This document shows, in pieces, positions 8,694 to 16,763 of a stretch of DNA of 64,000 bases. The notes beneath the pieces are model-generated. The model was not told the DNA's origin. It searched no databases and saw only the letters and a program-made list of their open reading frames with translations. How positions within the stretch are numbered: the first letter of the stretch is position 1; each line of letters starts with the position of its first letter. The position numbers and the translations under genes were made by a program. This DNA comes from Haloarcula argentinensis DSM 12282 (GTDB taxonomy: Archaea; Halobacteriota; Halobacteria; Halobacteriales; Haloarculaceae): contig AOLX01000014.1 of NCBI GenBank assembly GCA_000336895.1, positions 222,581-286,580 of the forward strand. The letters are read 5' to 3'.

Positions 8694-10025
8694 TTACGCT
8701 CCGCCTCCTGGCTGGGCGCTGCCACTCGGCCGGCGCGCCGCGACGGCGAAGGCGTAATCGAGGATGAGCGGCAGCGGTGTCCCACGTCGCCAGTCGATCG
8801 TCCGGGCTCCAGACGCCTGACACCGTGCCAGACGGGTCCGGCGTCGGACGTGCTCGTACTGTCCGCTGACGGTGCTCGCCGCGGTTACGTCCGTCGAGAG
8901 CACAGTTCGCTTGCAATCGAACGCCGCCCAGGACGCCATTGCAGTGACCGGCGCGTCATCAAGCAACGGCGATACGAGCACCAGCTGGCAGCGCGGTCCG
9001 GCCACCTTCATCACTTTCCGGAACTGCCGCTGTGTGTCGGCCTCGTCTTCTGGCCCACCAGCTGGGTTGCTCTCGGCAGCATCGGCAGCGGCTCGTAGCC
9101 GTTCGACGGCCAGCGACCGCTGGTTGGGACCGTCGTCTGGCTGGAGCCACGTCAGTCCCGCTGGACCGTCGCCGTCGATGCCGACGATTGCCAGCCCGAC
9201 TTCGTGGCCGGAATCCAGCAGCGAGGTGAGTGCGTGCGTAGTCGCGTACGCGCTGAGTTCGACCGCCGTCGGGCGACCAGGTCCGCCGGTCACCCGCGCT
9301 GGCGAACGGGCGTCGACGATGAACACGACCGTCGTTGACACCCACTGCTCGTAGTTGACCGTTGACAGTTCGCCTCGCTTCGCGTAGCCGCGCCAGTCGA
9401 TGCGGCCGGCCGGGTCACCGCGCTGATACTCTCGCGTCGAGTGAAAGGTGAAGCCATCGCCGGGGGCGTCGGTCGTGAGTTGGCCCACGCGGTCGGTTCC
9501 CTGGTCGGACAGCGGCGGCGCTTTCGCGTCCAACTGACACACCAGCCTGTCATCGCCTTCGGGGTGTCGTGTCGCAGTCGCGACTTCGCCGGCACCCGTT
9601 CCGCGGACGCGGAGCCGAGGCTCGTCGAAGTCGTGTTCACCTCGGCGGGCGATGAGCGTGTACTCTAGCGTGACTGATTCGCCGGCAGCAAGCGTCTTGC
9701 CACCGCGTGGCGACCCGTCCAAGACTGCGAGGTCAGTCGGAACGCCGTCGACGACTCGGATGTCCGACAGCGTCTGCTGGCCGCTGTTTGTCACCGTCAA
9801 CCGGACTGACACCGGGTGCCCCGGCGGTGCTGGCGTCGGGTCGACAGCCCGTGACACGACGAGTGCTTCCGGGACAGCAGCGGTCGACAGGACTCCGTAG
9901 GCCAGATGCAAGAGCGGGAGCGTCGCGGCCAGCAGCAGTGTCCCGCTCCCCTCCCAAATGCCCGCTCCGGCGAGTGCCAGCGCGGCGACGATTGCGCCGC
10001 GCCACCGCGTGGCTCGTCGCCCCAT
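8694..10025 (-). CDS. DUF58 domain protein (VWA-like)
   Basis: 443 residues. Two N-terminal helices lie at about 9-45, followed by a beta-rich conserved-repeat region at about 60-150 (PGHPVSVRLTVTNSG). The DUF58 core contains FHSTREYQRGDPAGRIDWRG in pieces and WVSTTVVFIVDARSPAR, the strand carrying the MIDAS-like Asp. DUF58 proteins are typical partners of MoxR ATPases. The start overlaps the stop of the preceding membrane gene by 1 nt (TGATG). The substrate or structure being assembled is unknown. Confidence 0.92.
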   Translation of the reverse strand: MGRRATRWRGAIVAALALAGAGIWEGSGTLLLAATLPLLHLAYGVLSTAAVPEALVVSRAVDPTPAPPGHPVSVRLTVTNSGQQTLSDIRVVDGVPTDLAVLDGSPRGGKTLAAGESVTLEYTLIARRGEHDFDEPRLRVRGTGAGEVATATRHPEGDDRLVCQLDAKAPPLSDQGTDRVGQLTTDAPGDGFTFHSTREYQRGDPAGRIDWRGYAKRGELSTVNYEQWVSTTVVFIVDARSPARVTGGPGRPTAVELSAYATTHALTSLLDSGHEVGLAIVGIDGDGPAGLTWLQPDDGPNQRSLAVERLRAAADAAESNPAGGPEDEADTQRQFRKVMKVAGPRCQLVLVSPLLDDAPVTAMASWAAFDCKRTVLSTDVTAASTVSGQYEHVRRRTRLARCQASGARTIDWRRGTPLPLILDYAFAVAARRPSGSAQPGGGA

Positions 10026-10951
10026 CAGTTTCTCCCCTCCGTCACATCGACCCAGTCGGCCCCGCCGGTCGCTGTGGCATCCGTTCCGCCATCGTCGACC
10101 GATGCTGTCCCGCCAGTTTCTGGTTCACCGCTGGTCGCGCCGTCCCCGGCAGTTCCGTCCTCGTCGAGGCGGGCATTTTCAGACGCGCCGTCTGTGCTGG
10201 CCTCGATCTCTTCCCGTTTGGGAAGCGACCCGTCGACGGCCCGCTGGAGGCTCCCATCAGCCGCCCGCTGCAGGTCGGCGACGGCTGGGGCGACGACTGG
10301 CACCGGACGCGGCGCTCGCTGGCCGACCACTGCCGGCAACGCGTCGTCGGCCGCAACGCTGACTGCCGCCATTGCTCGCCCACACCGCTTTCGGACGGCT
10401 TTTTCCGGAAACAGCCAGGCCCGGAGGCGCGCACGAAACGGTCGGTCCGGCGGCGTGACGGATTCGTCCAGTACCGCGGCGGCAACCGGGTCGTCCGTCC
10501 AGGTCCCTGCGGCTAGCTGCGCTTTTACCGTGTCGGGGTCGTGGCCTCCCTGAACCAATGCCTCCGTGAGCGTCGCCCGAAGTGGTTCCCGGACAGGGCC
10601 GACGCTCTCGTCGACCGACCCATCGTCGCGGGCCTGCGCAACCGCCGCTTCAACGCGTTCTGCGAGTTCGGTTCCGGAGACAGCGTCATCTGTCGGTGTC
10701 GTCTCCAGATACTCTCTGGTGAACCCGTCGTCATCAGCCCACGGCGATGGTGATATCGTGGGGTCATCGGGTGTCCACAAGAGCTTCCAGACGGCCACAA
10801 GCACGCAGATGAGGAGGACAAGGACACCCGCCGCACCCGGTCCGGAAGCCGCTGGCTCTGGCGTCCCTGTCAGCCCGATAACCGCGCCGGCAGCCACGAG
10901 TAGCAGGCCACCCAGTACAGCGATTCCCAGCCCGACGTGATGGCGGTTCAT
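10025..10951 (-). CDS. Two-helix membrane protein of MoxR/DUF58 cluster
   Basis: 308 residues. Two hydrophobic helices lie at about 7-28 and 39-60, followed by a cytoplasmic acidic region with the pattern DDGFTREYLETTPTDD and a C-terminal Ser/Thr/Gly/Asp-rich tail (about 245-308). It resembles a haloarchaeal protein regularly found between DUF4129-type and DUF58 genes; I recognise no enzymatic motif. It overlaps its upstream neighbour by ATGA and its downstream neighbour by 1 nt, so it is surely part of the same operon. Confidence 0.8.
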   Translation of the reverse strand: MNRHHVGLGIAVLGGLLLVAAGAVIGLTGTPEPAASGPGAAGVLVLLICVLVAVWKLLWTPDDPTISPSPWADDDGFTREYLETTPTDDAVSGTELAERVEAAVAQARDDGSVDESVGPVREPLRATLTEALVQGGHDPDTVKAQLAAGTWTDDPVAAAVLDESVTPPDRPFRARLRAWLFPEKAVRKRCGRAMAAVSVAADDALPAVVGQRAPRPVPVVAPAVADLQRAADGSLQRAVDGSLPKREEIEASTDGASENARLDEDGTAGDGATSGEPETGGTASVDDGGTDATATGGADWVDVTEGRN

Positions 10952-13182
10952 TCTTTGTCCTCCTGCTCGTCGCTCGCACTCACCAGCGCATCGTACGCGC
11001 TCCGGGCCTTCTCACGGCGGTTCTCGCTTGAATGGCCGCCGTATTCGACGTCCCGGAACGCCTCTGTCAGTGCTTCGACAGGTCCCCTCGGTAGGCCGCT
11101 GTCGATTGCAGCCCGGGACACCTCGCCGGGCGTACGCGTCCGCCAGTGCCCGGGGACGACATGCTTGGCGAACGCACGCCAGAGGTCCCGAAGCGACGGG
11201 AGGGCCGACCCGTTGCCGCTCGACGAGTCAGTAACCGACTCGCTCGGTCCCGGACCAGACGCCGTAGCCGGGCGATCCGTCTCGTCGGTCTGGCCGGAAA
11301 TGTAGACACTGACCGCCACCAGTGCCACTCCCCCTCCAGCCACGACGGCCCCAGCCGTACCCCAGCGAACATAGCTCAGTATCACGATAACACACGAGAA
11401 CCCGAGCGTCGCAATCCTGCGCGGCGTGCTTTCAGTCCTGACCACCGTGATGGCTCGGTACCCGGCTGACCGGAGCCACTCTTTGAAGCGACGGGACAAT
11501 CCTGTCACAGTTAGCGGCAGCGATGCGAGCCATGCGGCCAGACCGACAGCCAGTCGTCGGCTCATGCGCAACGTGGCTTCGACACGGCCGACGAGCCAGA
11601 GTGCTGTTCGTCGGGTCATCTGAACAACGCGGGTAACGAGGCCAGCAACGGTTTCACTGACGGTTCTGGCTGTATCTGCGACCGCCTGCCCGCCCGAAAG
11701 CGCATCCTCCCGATAGTGGTACAGTGCGGCGACGCCTACGACTGTGAGCGCGATGACCAGCCCGTCGCGTTCCCAGAGCACGCCGATGAAAAACAGCGAA
11801 TCAAAGATAGCCCAGAGAACACCGACGCCGCGTGCGACTCTGGGGGTGTACACCAGTGCGGCGATAGTGACCGTCACTACGGTTGCCACCAGCGGCATCG
11901 CACTCACCACGACGGTCCCGGTATACACGCCCCAGAGCGTCGTTCTCGCTGTCTGCCTGTCTGTTGCCGCCGTGACGGGAAGCGAGGGGTTTGCTGGGAG
12001 CGAGACGGCAGCAGCGCCGTCAGCGCCAGTCGTTCCCCGGCGCTGGTCGCCGAGCGTGACAGTCGCGTTCTCGACCGGCTCTCCGTTTATCGTGGCGTTG
12101 ACAGCGGCCCTGTCACCTGGTACTGGGAGGGTCTTCGCTGGGACAACGCGAACGTGTAAGTTCAGCACGTCGACGCGTGCGGTGCCCTCGAACTCGCCGC
12201 GGGAAACCGTTACTGCGGCGGTATCTCTGTCGGGGACAGTCAGCTGATACCGGCCGGCGGTGTCAGTTCGACCGACGATCTCGCCGTTGCGGGCCACGGT
12301 CGCGTTTCGTACCGGCACGCCGTCGACCGTTGCAACGAGCGGGACAGTCGACCCGGGATACGGCTCGCCAAGCAGTGTCACATTGACGCTCCCAGCGACA
12401 CGGTACTGACCGGTGTCGTTGCCGGCTGCTGTCTGCTGGCGTGTGGCCGTCAAATCACCCGTCACAGATGCGCCAAGGGTACCGCGGGCGTGACTCTCCC
12501 CGTTTGGGACCGAGGCAACCTCGCCAGGTAGCCACACATCCCCTTTCGCGAGATGGTCTGTTGTTTCAGTGTTCGCTTCCTCGTACGGCCGACGGTAGAA
12601 TTGACATGGTTCTGTGCCCGGCGATTCGACCGTTACGTTCAGTTCGCGCTGGTACGGCACCTGTGCGGTCACCTGGCCGCTCTGGTTAGTCCGACCGGCA
12701 TATCGGTCATTGAACCAGACACGGGTCGCGGCTGCTGGTTCCAGATCCTGATACACTAGGACTGTAAGGGGATGCCCGGCTTTTGGCTCCGACTCAATGA
12801 GGACACCACAGCCATCCTCAGTGGGCGGGACAGTATCGCCGGGAATCGGGATTGGCTCTGTTCCGCCTGTGACGCTACCGCTCCCGCCATCGTCACCGTC
12901 ACCACGTTGTTCTCGCGTGCCGACTGGGGTCCGGGCGTCCGTGACGCTGCCGCTGCCGCTCTCGCCACCGTCACGACGCTGTTCTCGCGTGTCGACTGGC
13001 GTCTGCGTGAGTGGTTCAGACCCGTGACTCCCGTCACTGTCCCCACTGCTGTTGATCCCGCTCTCATCAATCGGTGGTGGGGCCAGAAACGCAGCGACCA
13101 TTAGCCCGACGAGGCAGAGACTTACCAGTGCCAGTTGCCGCCAGTCAACGCCGCCATGGCCGGTATCGGATGCTGTACCCAC
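10948..13182 (-). CDS. Large membrane protein with Ig-like repeats and DUF4129-like C-terminus
   Basis: 744 residues from a GTG at 13182. A signal-anchor lies at about 16-35, then a Gly/Asp/Ser/Thr linker with a 24-residue duplication, then beta-rich carboxypeptidase-regulatory/Ig-like repeats (about 105-410; for example VTVDGVPVRNATVARNGEIVG). Several membrane helices follow at about 418-475 and 600-640. The C-terminal cytoplasmic segment (DLWRAFAKHVVP, then LPRGPVEALTEAFRDVEYG) matches the DUF4129 pattern normally fused to transglutaminase-like proteins. It is the first gene of the five-gene MoxR/DUF58 operon. No transglutaminase Cys-His-Asp triad is seen, so it is probably the transport or structural part. 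Confidence 0.82.
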   Translation of the reverse strand: MGTASDTGHGGVDWRQLALVSLCLVGLMVAAFLAPPPIDESGINSSGDSDGSHGSEPLTQTPVDTREQRRDGGESGSGSVTDARTPVGTREQRGDGDDGGSGSVTGGTEPIPIPGDTVPPTEDGCGVLIESEPKAGHPLTVLVYQDLEPAAATRVWFNDRYAGRTNQSGQVTAQVPYQRELNVTVESPGTEPCQFYRRPYEEANTETTDHLAKGDVWLPGEVASVPNGESHARGTLGASVTGDLTATRQQTAAGNDTGQYRVAGSVNVTLLGEPYPGSTVPLVATVDGVPVRNATVARNGEIVGRTDTAGRYQLTVPDRDTAAVTVSRGEFEGTARVDVLNLHVRVVPAKTLPVPGDRAAVNATINGEPVENATVTLGDQRRGTTGADGAAAVSLPANPSLPVTAATDRQTARTTLWGVYTGTVVVSAMPLVATVVTVTIAALVYTPRVARGVGVLWAIFDSLFFIGVLWERDGLVIALTVVGVAALYHYREDALSGGQAVADTARTVSETVAGLVTRVVQMTRRTALWLVGRVEATLRMSRRLAVGLAAWLASLPLTVTGLSRRFKEWLRSAGYRAITVVRTESTPRRIATLGFSCVIVILSYVRWGTAGAVVAGGGVALVAVSVYISGQTDETDRPATASGPGPSESVTDSSSGNGSALPSLRDLWRAFAKHVVPGHWRTRTPGEVSRAAIDSGLPRGPVEALTEAFRDVEYGGHSSENRREKARSAYDALVSASDEQEDKE
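12869..13012 (-). repeat. 72-bp tandem duplication in the linker of the DUF4129-like protein
   Basis: Two copies of a 72-bp unit (12869-12940 and 12941-13012) encode the repeated 24-residue linker with TPVDTREQRRDGG / TPVGTREQRGDGD followed by GSGSVTD. The copies are in frame and about 85 percent alike by eye, so this is a recent intragenic duplication. Confidence 0.8.
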
Positions 13183-13395
13183 TTGTCACCCCTCGTAATG
13201 TACGGCTGTACCGCGACACCCCGAGCTGTTATCATGGAAACTTGCGTGAAAGATAATCAATCCCCGGTATGGTCGTCGACAGCGGCCACAGTCGTGAGGG
13301 CACCCAAGCCAGTATATACGACATTTACTTCTTCCGCCGGGCAGCGGTCGGGACCGATGGGTTCATTCTGACCCAGGCCGAACAAGCGACTGACA

Positions 13396-13941
13396 ATGCG
13401 CGTTCGCGACTGGCAGGACATTCTCGAAGACGTGATGGAGAGCAATGCCAATCCGGGGGACTGGCGTGCCGTCGGGGGCGACCGCGCGAACGGGATCGGC
13501 GAGGACATCTACTTCGGTCACCCTGACGCCGGTGTCTACCAGCTCAAGACATATGCAAAGAACCCCTTCGAGGTACAGGGCGTCGGGTCGCAGGTGGCCC
13601 GCCGTATCGACGATGACATCGACCCGCTGTTTCCAAACGATGGGTCCGGCATTTTCGGCGTCCAGCAGGGACCGGAGGACGAGGACGACGCCAAGGAGAA
13701 GGCCAAGAACCTCGAAACGGTGCTCGAAACGCATGCGGACGCACCCACGTCGCCGCAAGCGTTGCTTGAGGACATGATGGACGCGATGGACTCCCCGGCC
13801 TATGGCCCGATGGAGTTCGATCACCACGACCGACCCGACCAGATGAGCGAACTCACTGAGACGTTCGAGGAAGCGGAGGAACTACTCGACGCGGAGTTCG
13901 AGGACGTCATCGAGGAAGATGTAGAGCGGGGCTTCTACTGA
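13396..13941 (+). CDS. Conserved haloarchaeal hypothetical protein
   Basis: 181 residues, soluble, strongly acidic. It starts MRVRDWQDILEDVMESNANPG and has a compact first part (about 1-85, with GEDIYFGHPDAGVYQLKTYAKNP and VARRIDDDIDPLFP) and an acidic helical second part (about 95-181) with Asp/Glu clusters. I recognise no enzyme motif. Codon use is typical of its neighbours and the ATG at 13396 follows an AT-rich stretch, so it is a real gene. It is divergent from the MoxR/DUF58 operon. Confidence 0.8.
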   Translation: MRVRDWQDILEDVMESNANPGDWRAVGGDRANGIGEDIYFGHPDAGVYQLKTYAKNPFEVQGVGSQVARRIDDDIDPLFPNDGSGIFGVQQGPEDEDDAKEKAKNLETVLETHADAPTSPQALLEDMMDAMDSPAYGPMEFDHHDRPDQMSELTETFEEAEELLDAEFEDVIEEDVERGFY

Positions 13942-13981
13942 TGGTCAACCGGACACACCCAGTCTGTCCCGGGGGCCGCTG

Positions 13982-14317
13982 ATGGTCGGTCCCTCGATGA
14001 CGGACGCCGACCGGAAACGATTTCTCAGATATACGCAAGTCGGCTTCGCACTCCTCTTCGGCGTCTCGATGGGGCTTGTGACGTTGTACGGTGGTTCGGA
14101 ACTACCGATTGTCGCTGTAACGTTTGTTGGCGGAACCGTCGTTGGCGGTGGCCTCGCGTGGTACATCATCCCGGAGAGCATCGCGGAAACGCCCTACGAG
14201 TCAGTCGACAGAGGTCCGAAACCCGGCGCAAAAATGAAACAACAGCGGCAGGAAGACAACGGCTCCGGACAGCGGGCAGCCGAGGACGACAGCCGGCTCT
14301 CACAGAATCGCGACTAG
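13982..14317 (+). CDS. Small two-helix membrane protein
   Basis: 111 residues. Two membrane helices lie at about 19-37 and 43-62 (VGFALLFGVSMGLVTLY and LPIVAVTFVGGTVVGGGLAW), followed by a hydrophilic charged tail. The true start may be the Met at 13997 (MTDADRKRF). It lies 40 nt downstream of the preceding gene on the same strand and ends tail-to-tail with the ribbon-helix-helix gene, overlapping it by 4 nt. Function unknown. Confidence 0.75.
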   Translation: MVGPSMTDADRKRFLRYTQVGFALLFGVSMGLVTLYGGSELPIVAVTFVGGTVVGGGLAWYIIPESIAETPYESVDRGPKPGAKMKQQRQEDNGSGQRAAEDDSRLSQNRD

Positions 14318-14541
14318 AGGAAATCGTCCTGCATCGCCGGGTCCTGCTGTTCGGAGGCCGTCTGGTCGAAAATTTCTTCGTCGAGCGTCTCGGTCTCTTC
14401 GGTTGTAGTATTGTAGGCCGAAATCCCTCGCTTCAGGAGGTCTTCCACGGCCTGATCACGGTTGAGGAACTCGCCCTGTTCGACGAGTCGCTGGATGTCC
14501 GAGTCGACTTGGTCCGGAAGTGACACCTTGATTTTGCTCAC
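14314..14541 (-). CDS. Ribbon-helix-helix (CopG-like) DNA-binding protein
   Basis: 75 residues. The N-terminal half has the RHH pattern: a basic beta strand SKIKVSLPDQV, then two helices (DSDIQRLVEQGEF and NRDQAVEDLLKRGI). The C-terminal 30 residues are acidic and end QQDPAMQDDFL. RHH proteins bind DNA as dimers through the beta strand. No toxin partner adjoins it: the neighbour is convergent and the next upstream gene is a divergent MFS transporter. An antitoxin role is therefore unsupported; a stand-alone regulator is more likely. Confidence 0.85.
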   Translation of the reverse strand: MSKIKVSLPDQVDSDIQRLVEQGEFLNRDQAVEDLLKRGISAYNTTTEETETLDEEIFDQTASEQQDPAMQDDFL

Positions 14542-14615
14542 ACTTGCCGCCTATACTGTTCGGACATAAAAACCCACCCCTGGTTCTGGGAGGGCTAAAA
14601 AAGGCGCACGCGTAG

Positions 14616-15965
14616 ATGCGCGGAACCGTCATACACTTGCCGGCGGCAGACACGAACCAGAATGTGAACGCGAACGACCGAGCGATCACCGCGCTGGTCA
14701 TGCTCGCACACGGCCTGGTCCACACCTACGAGATGGCGGTCCCGATCTTCGTCGTCATCTGGCTCACCGAGTTCGACCTCATCAACCTCGGCGTCGCCCA
14801 GTTCGACGTGACGACGGCGACCGTCGGCGTCATCGTGACGCTGGGCTATGGCCTGTTCGGGGCCGGCGCACTCCCGGGCGGTATCGTCGTCGACCGAATC
14901 GGCTCCCGGCGGCTCATCACGGGCTGTCTGCTGGGAATGGGCGGCTCGTACATCCTGCTGGGACTGGCTCCGAGTATGGTCGTCATCGCGCTGGCGCTTG
15001 TCCTCTGGGGGCTCTCGGCCAGCGTGTACCATCCGGCGGGGCTCTCACTTATCAGCAAAGGTGTCGAACAGCGCGGCACCGGGCTGGCCTATCACGGCGT
15101 CGCCGGCAACCTCGGTATCGGCCTCGGCCCGCTCGTCGCCGCGATTCTTCTGCTGGTCGCCGAGTGGCGGACCGTCGCGCTCGTCCTCGGTGTCCCTGCG
15201 TTGCTCGCCGCCGTCTACGCCTCGCAGGCGAGTTTCGACGAGACGGCGGCGGTGACGACGGCGACTGACGGCGGGTCGAAGGCCAGTAGCGGTATCGACT
15301 CGCTTGGAGAATTCCTTACGGAGAGCAAGCACTTGCTGACCGGGAGCTTCCTGCTCGTGTTCCTTGTCGTCATGTGCTCGGGGCTGTACTACCGCGGCGT
15401 CCTCACGTTTCTCCCGGAACTCCTGCGAGACCTACCGGGCTTCGAACCTATCCCGATAGACACGCTGTTGCCTCCCAGCGTCCTGTCGGCACTCGGTATC
15501 GAGGCCGGGACGGGGCAGACCCTCAAGCCACAGGACTACTTCTATGCGGGCCTGTTGCTCATCGGCGTCCTCGGCCAGTACGCCGGCGGCAAACTGACCG
15601 ACCGGATTCCAGTCGAGTACGGCATCGCCGGCTCGTTCCTAGTGCTTGCCGCCCTTGCGGCGCTGTTCGTTCCGGTGTCGGTGATGGGCTTCGGTCCGCT
15701 GGCGGTACTCGGTGCGCTTCTGGGCGTCGCGCTGTTCGTCGTCCAGCCGATGTACCAGGCCGCTGTCGCGGAATACACGCCTGCCGGCACGCGCGGACTC
15801 TCGTATGGCTTCACGTATCTGGGCGTGTTCGGTGTCGGCGCGCTCGGCGGCGGTCTCGCGGGGTCGATTCTGGCCTTTGCGAACGCGACGGCGCTGTTCG
15901 GGACACTCGCCGGTATTGCACTCGTCGCTGTTCTCGCAGGGACCGCTCTCGCACGGCGTTCGTGA
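14616..15965 (+). CDS. MFS transporter
   Basis: 449 residues with about 12 hydrophobic helices. MFS motifs are visible: a GYGLFGAGALPGGIVVDRIGSRR loop (motif A-like, between helices 2 and 3) and LSASVYHPAGLSLIS, typical of the sugar/fosmidomycin-resistance-like branch. The second half carries the equivalent GGKLTDRIPVEYG loop. Substrate unknown. Two starts are possible: the ATG at 14616, or a GTG at 14664 that removes a polar N-terminal extension. It is divergent from the RHH gene, which could regulate it. Confidence 0.88.
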   Translation: MRGTVIHLPAADTNQNVNANDRAITALVMLAHGLVHTYEMAVPIFVVIWLTEFDLINLGVAQFDVTTATVGVIVTLGYGLFGAGALPGGIVVDRIGSRRLITGCLLGMGGSYILLGLAPSMVVIALALVLWGLSASVYHPAGLSLISKGVEQRGTGLAYHGVAGNLGIGLGPLVAAILLLVAEWRTVALVLGVPALLAAVYASQASFDETAAVTTATDGGSKASSGIDSLGEFLTESKHLLTGSFLLVFLVVMCSGLYYRGVLTFLPELLRDLPGFEPIPIDTLLPPSVLSALGIEAGTGQTLKPQDYFYAGLLLIGVLGQYAGGKLTDRIPVEYGIAGSFLVLAALAALFVPVSVMGFGPLAVLGALLGVALFVVQPMYQAAVAEYTPAGTRGLSYGFTYLGVFGVGALGGGLAGSILAFANATALFGTLAGIALVAVLAGTALARRS

Positions 15966-16034
15966 CCGCCTGAGCGTCGGGCAGGCCGTCGCATCGCTTG
16001 CTATTTCTGTCTGTACGATGTACCTGCTGCTCAG

Positions 16035-16721
16035 ATGGACGCCGCAGTCATCGTCCCGGCCTACAACGAGGCGGAGTCGCTGGCCCGCTGTCTGGCTCCC
16101 TTCGAGTCACAGTCCGTGGAACTGATCGTCGTAGTCGGCGGCGACGACGGCACGGAACAGGTGGCCCGTGACACCCCCTTCGTCGACACCGTCGTTCGGT
16201 GCGACGAAGGCGGGGCGGGAATCGCCAGAAACCGCGGAGCCGCAGCCGCAACAGCGCCGATACTGCTGTTTACTGACGCCGATACGGTCGTCCCCGAGGA
16301 TTGGGTTCGCCTGCATCTCAGACACTACACAGACGACAAGGTGGTCGGGGTCGGTGGCCCCGCACGGCCGCTCGAAGACAGCCGCAAACACCGCGTACTG
16401 TTCAAACTGCTATCGGACTACTGGTATCGCGTGTCCTGGCCGCTGGGCTTCATCCAACAACCGGGCTTCAACTGTAGCTTCCGGGCCGACGCCTTCGAGG
16501 CCGCGGGCGGCTTCGACGAGGAGATCCCGTTCATGGAGGACACGGAACTCTCCCTGCGGATGAAAGACTACGGCCGAATCGTCTACGACGCCGATTCCTG
16601 TGTCGCTACGTCGGCCCGCAGGGAGGCTGACGAGGGATACCTCTCGCTGTTTGCCAAGTACGTTCGGGGATACGCCAATCACTACATCTTCCGCCGGGAG
16701 TTCGATGCCGACTACTTCTGA
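16035..16721 (+). CDS. Family 2 glycosyltransferase
   Basis: 228 residues. A GT-A fold with VIVPAYNEAESLARCL at the N-terminus, a DTVVRCDEGGAGIARNRGAA nucleotide-sugar region, the metal-binding LFTDADTVVPEDW motif (about 78-88), and GGFDEEIPFMEDTELSLRM as the acceptor/ED motif. It transfers a sugar from a nucleotide donor, probably to a lipid- or cell-surface-linked acceptor. It stands 69 nt after the MFS gene and 42 nt before a GT39-like membrane gene on the same strand, at the start of the glycan block. Confidence 0.9.
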   Translation: MDAAVIVPAYNEAESLARCLAPFESQSVELIVVVGGDDGTEQVARDTPFVDTVVRCDEGGAGIARNRGAAAATAPILLFTDADTVVPEDWVRLHLRHYTDDKVVGVGGPARPLEDSRKHRVLFKLLSDYWYRVSWPLGFIQQPGFNCSFRADAFEAAGGFDEEIPFMEDTELSLRMKDYGRIVYDADSCVATSARREADEGYLSLFAKYVRGYANHYIFRREFDADYF

Positions 16722-16763
16722 GAAGAGCAGCCTTTTGAACACGCACACCGGAGAAGTGGCACG

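Noticed and set aside
12869..13012. Direct repeats considered as a small repeat array
   Set aside because: Two in-frame copies of 72 bp without spacers; a coding duplication, not CRISPR.
14314..14541. Ribbon-helix-helix gene as the antitoxin of a toxin-antitoxin pair
   Set aside because: Neither neighbour resembles a toxin, and the genes are convergent and divergent rather than in tandem.
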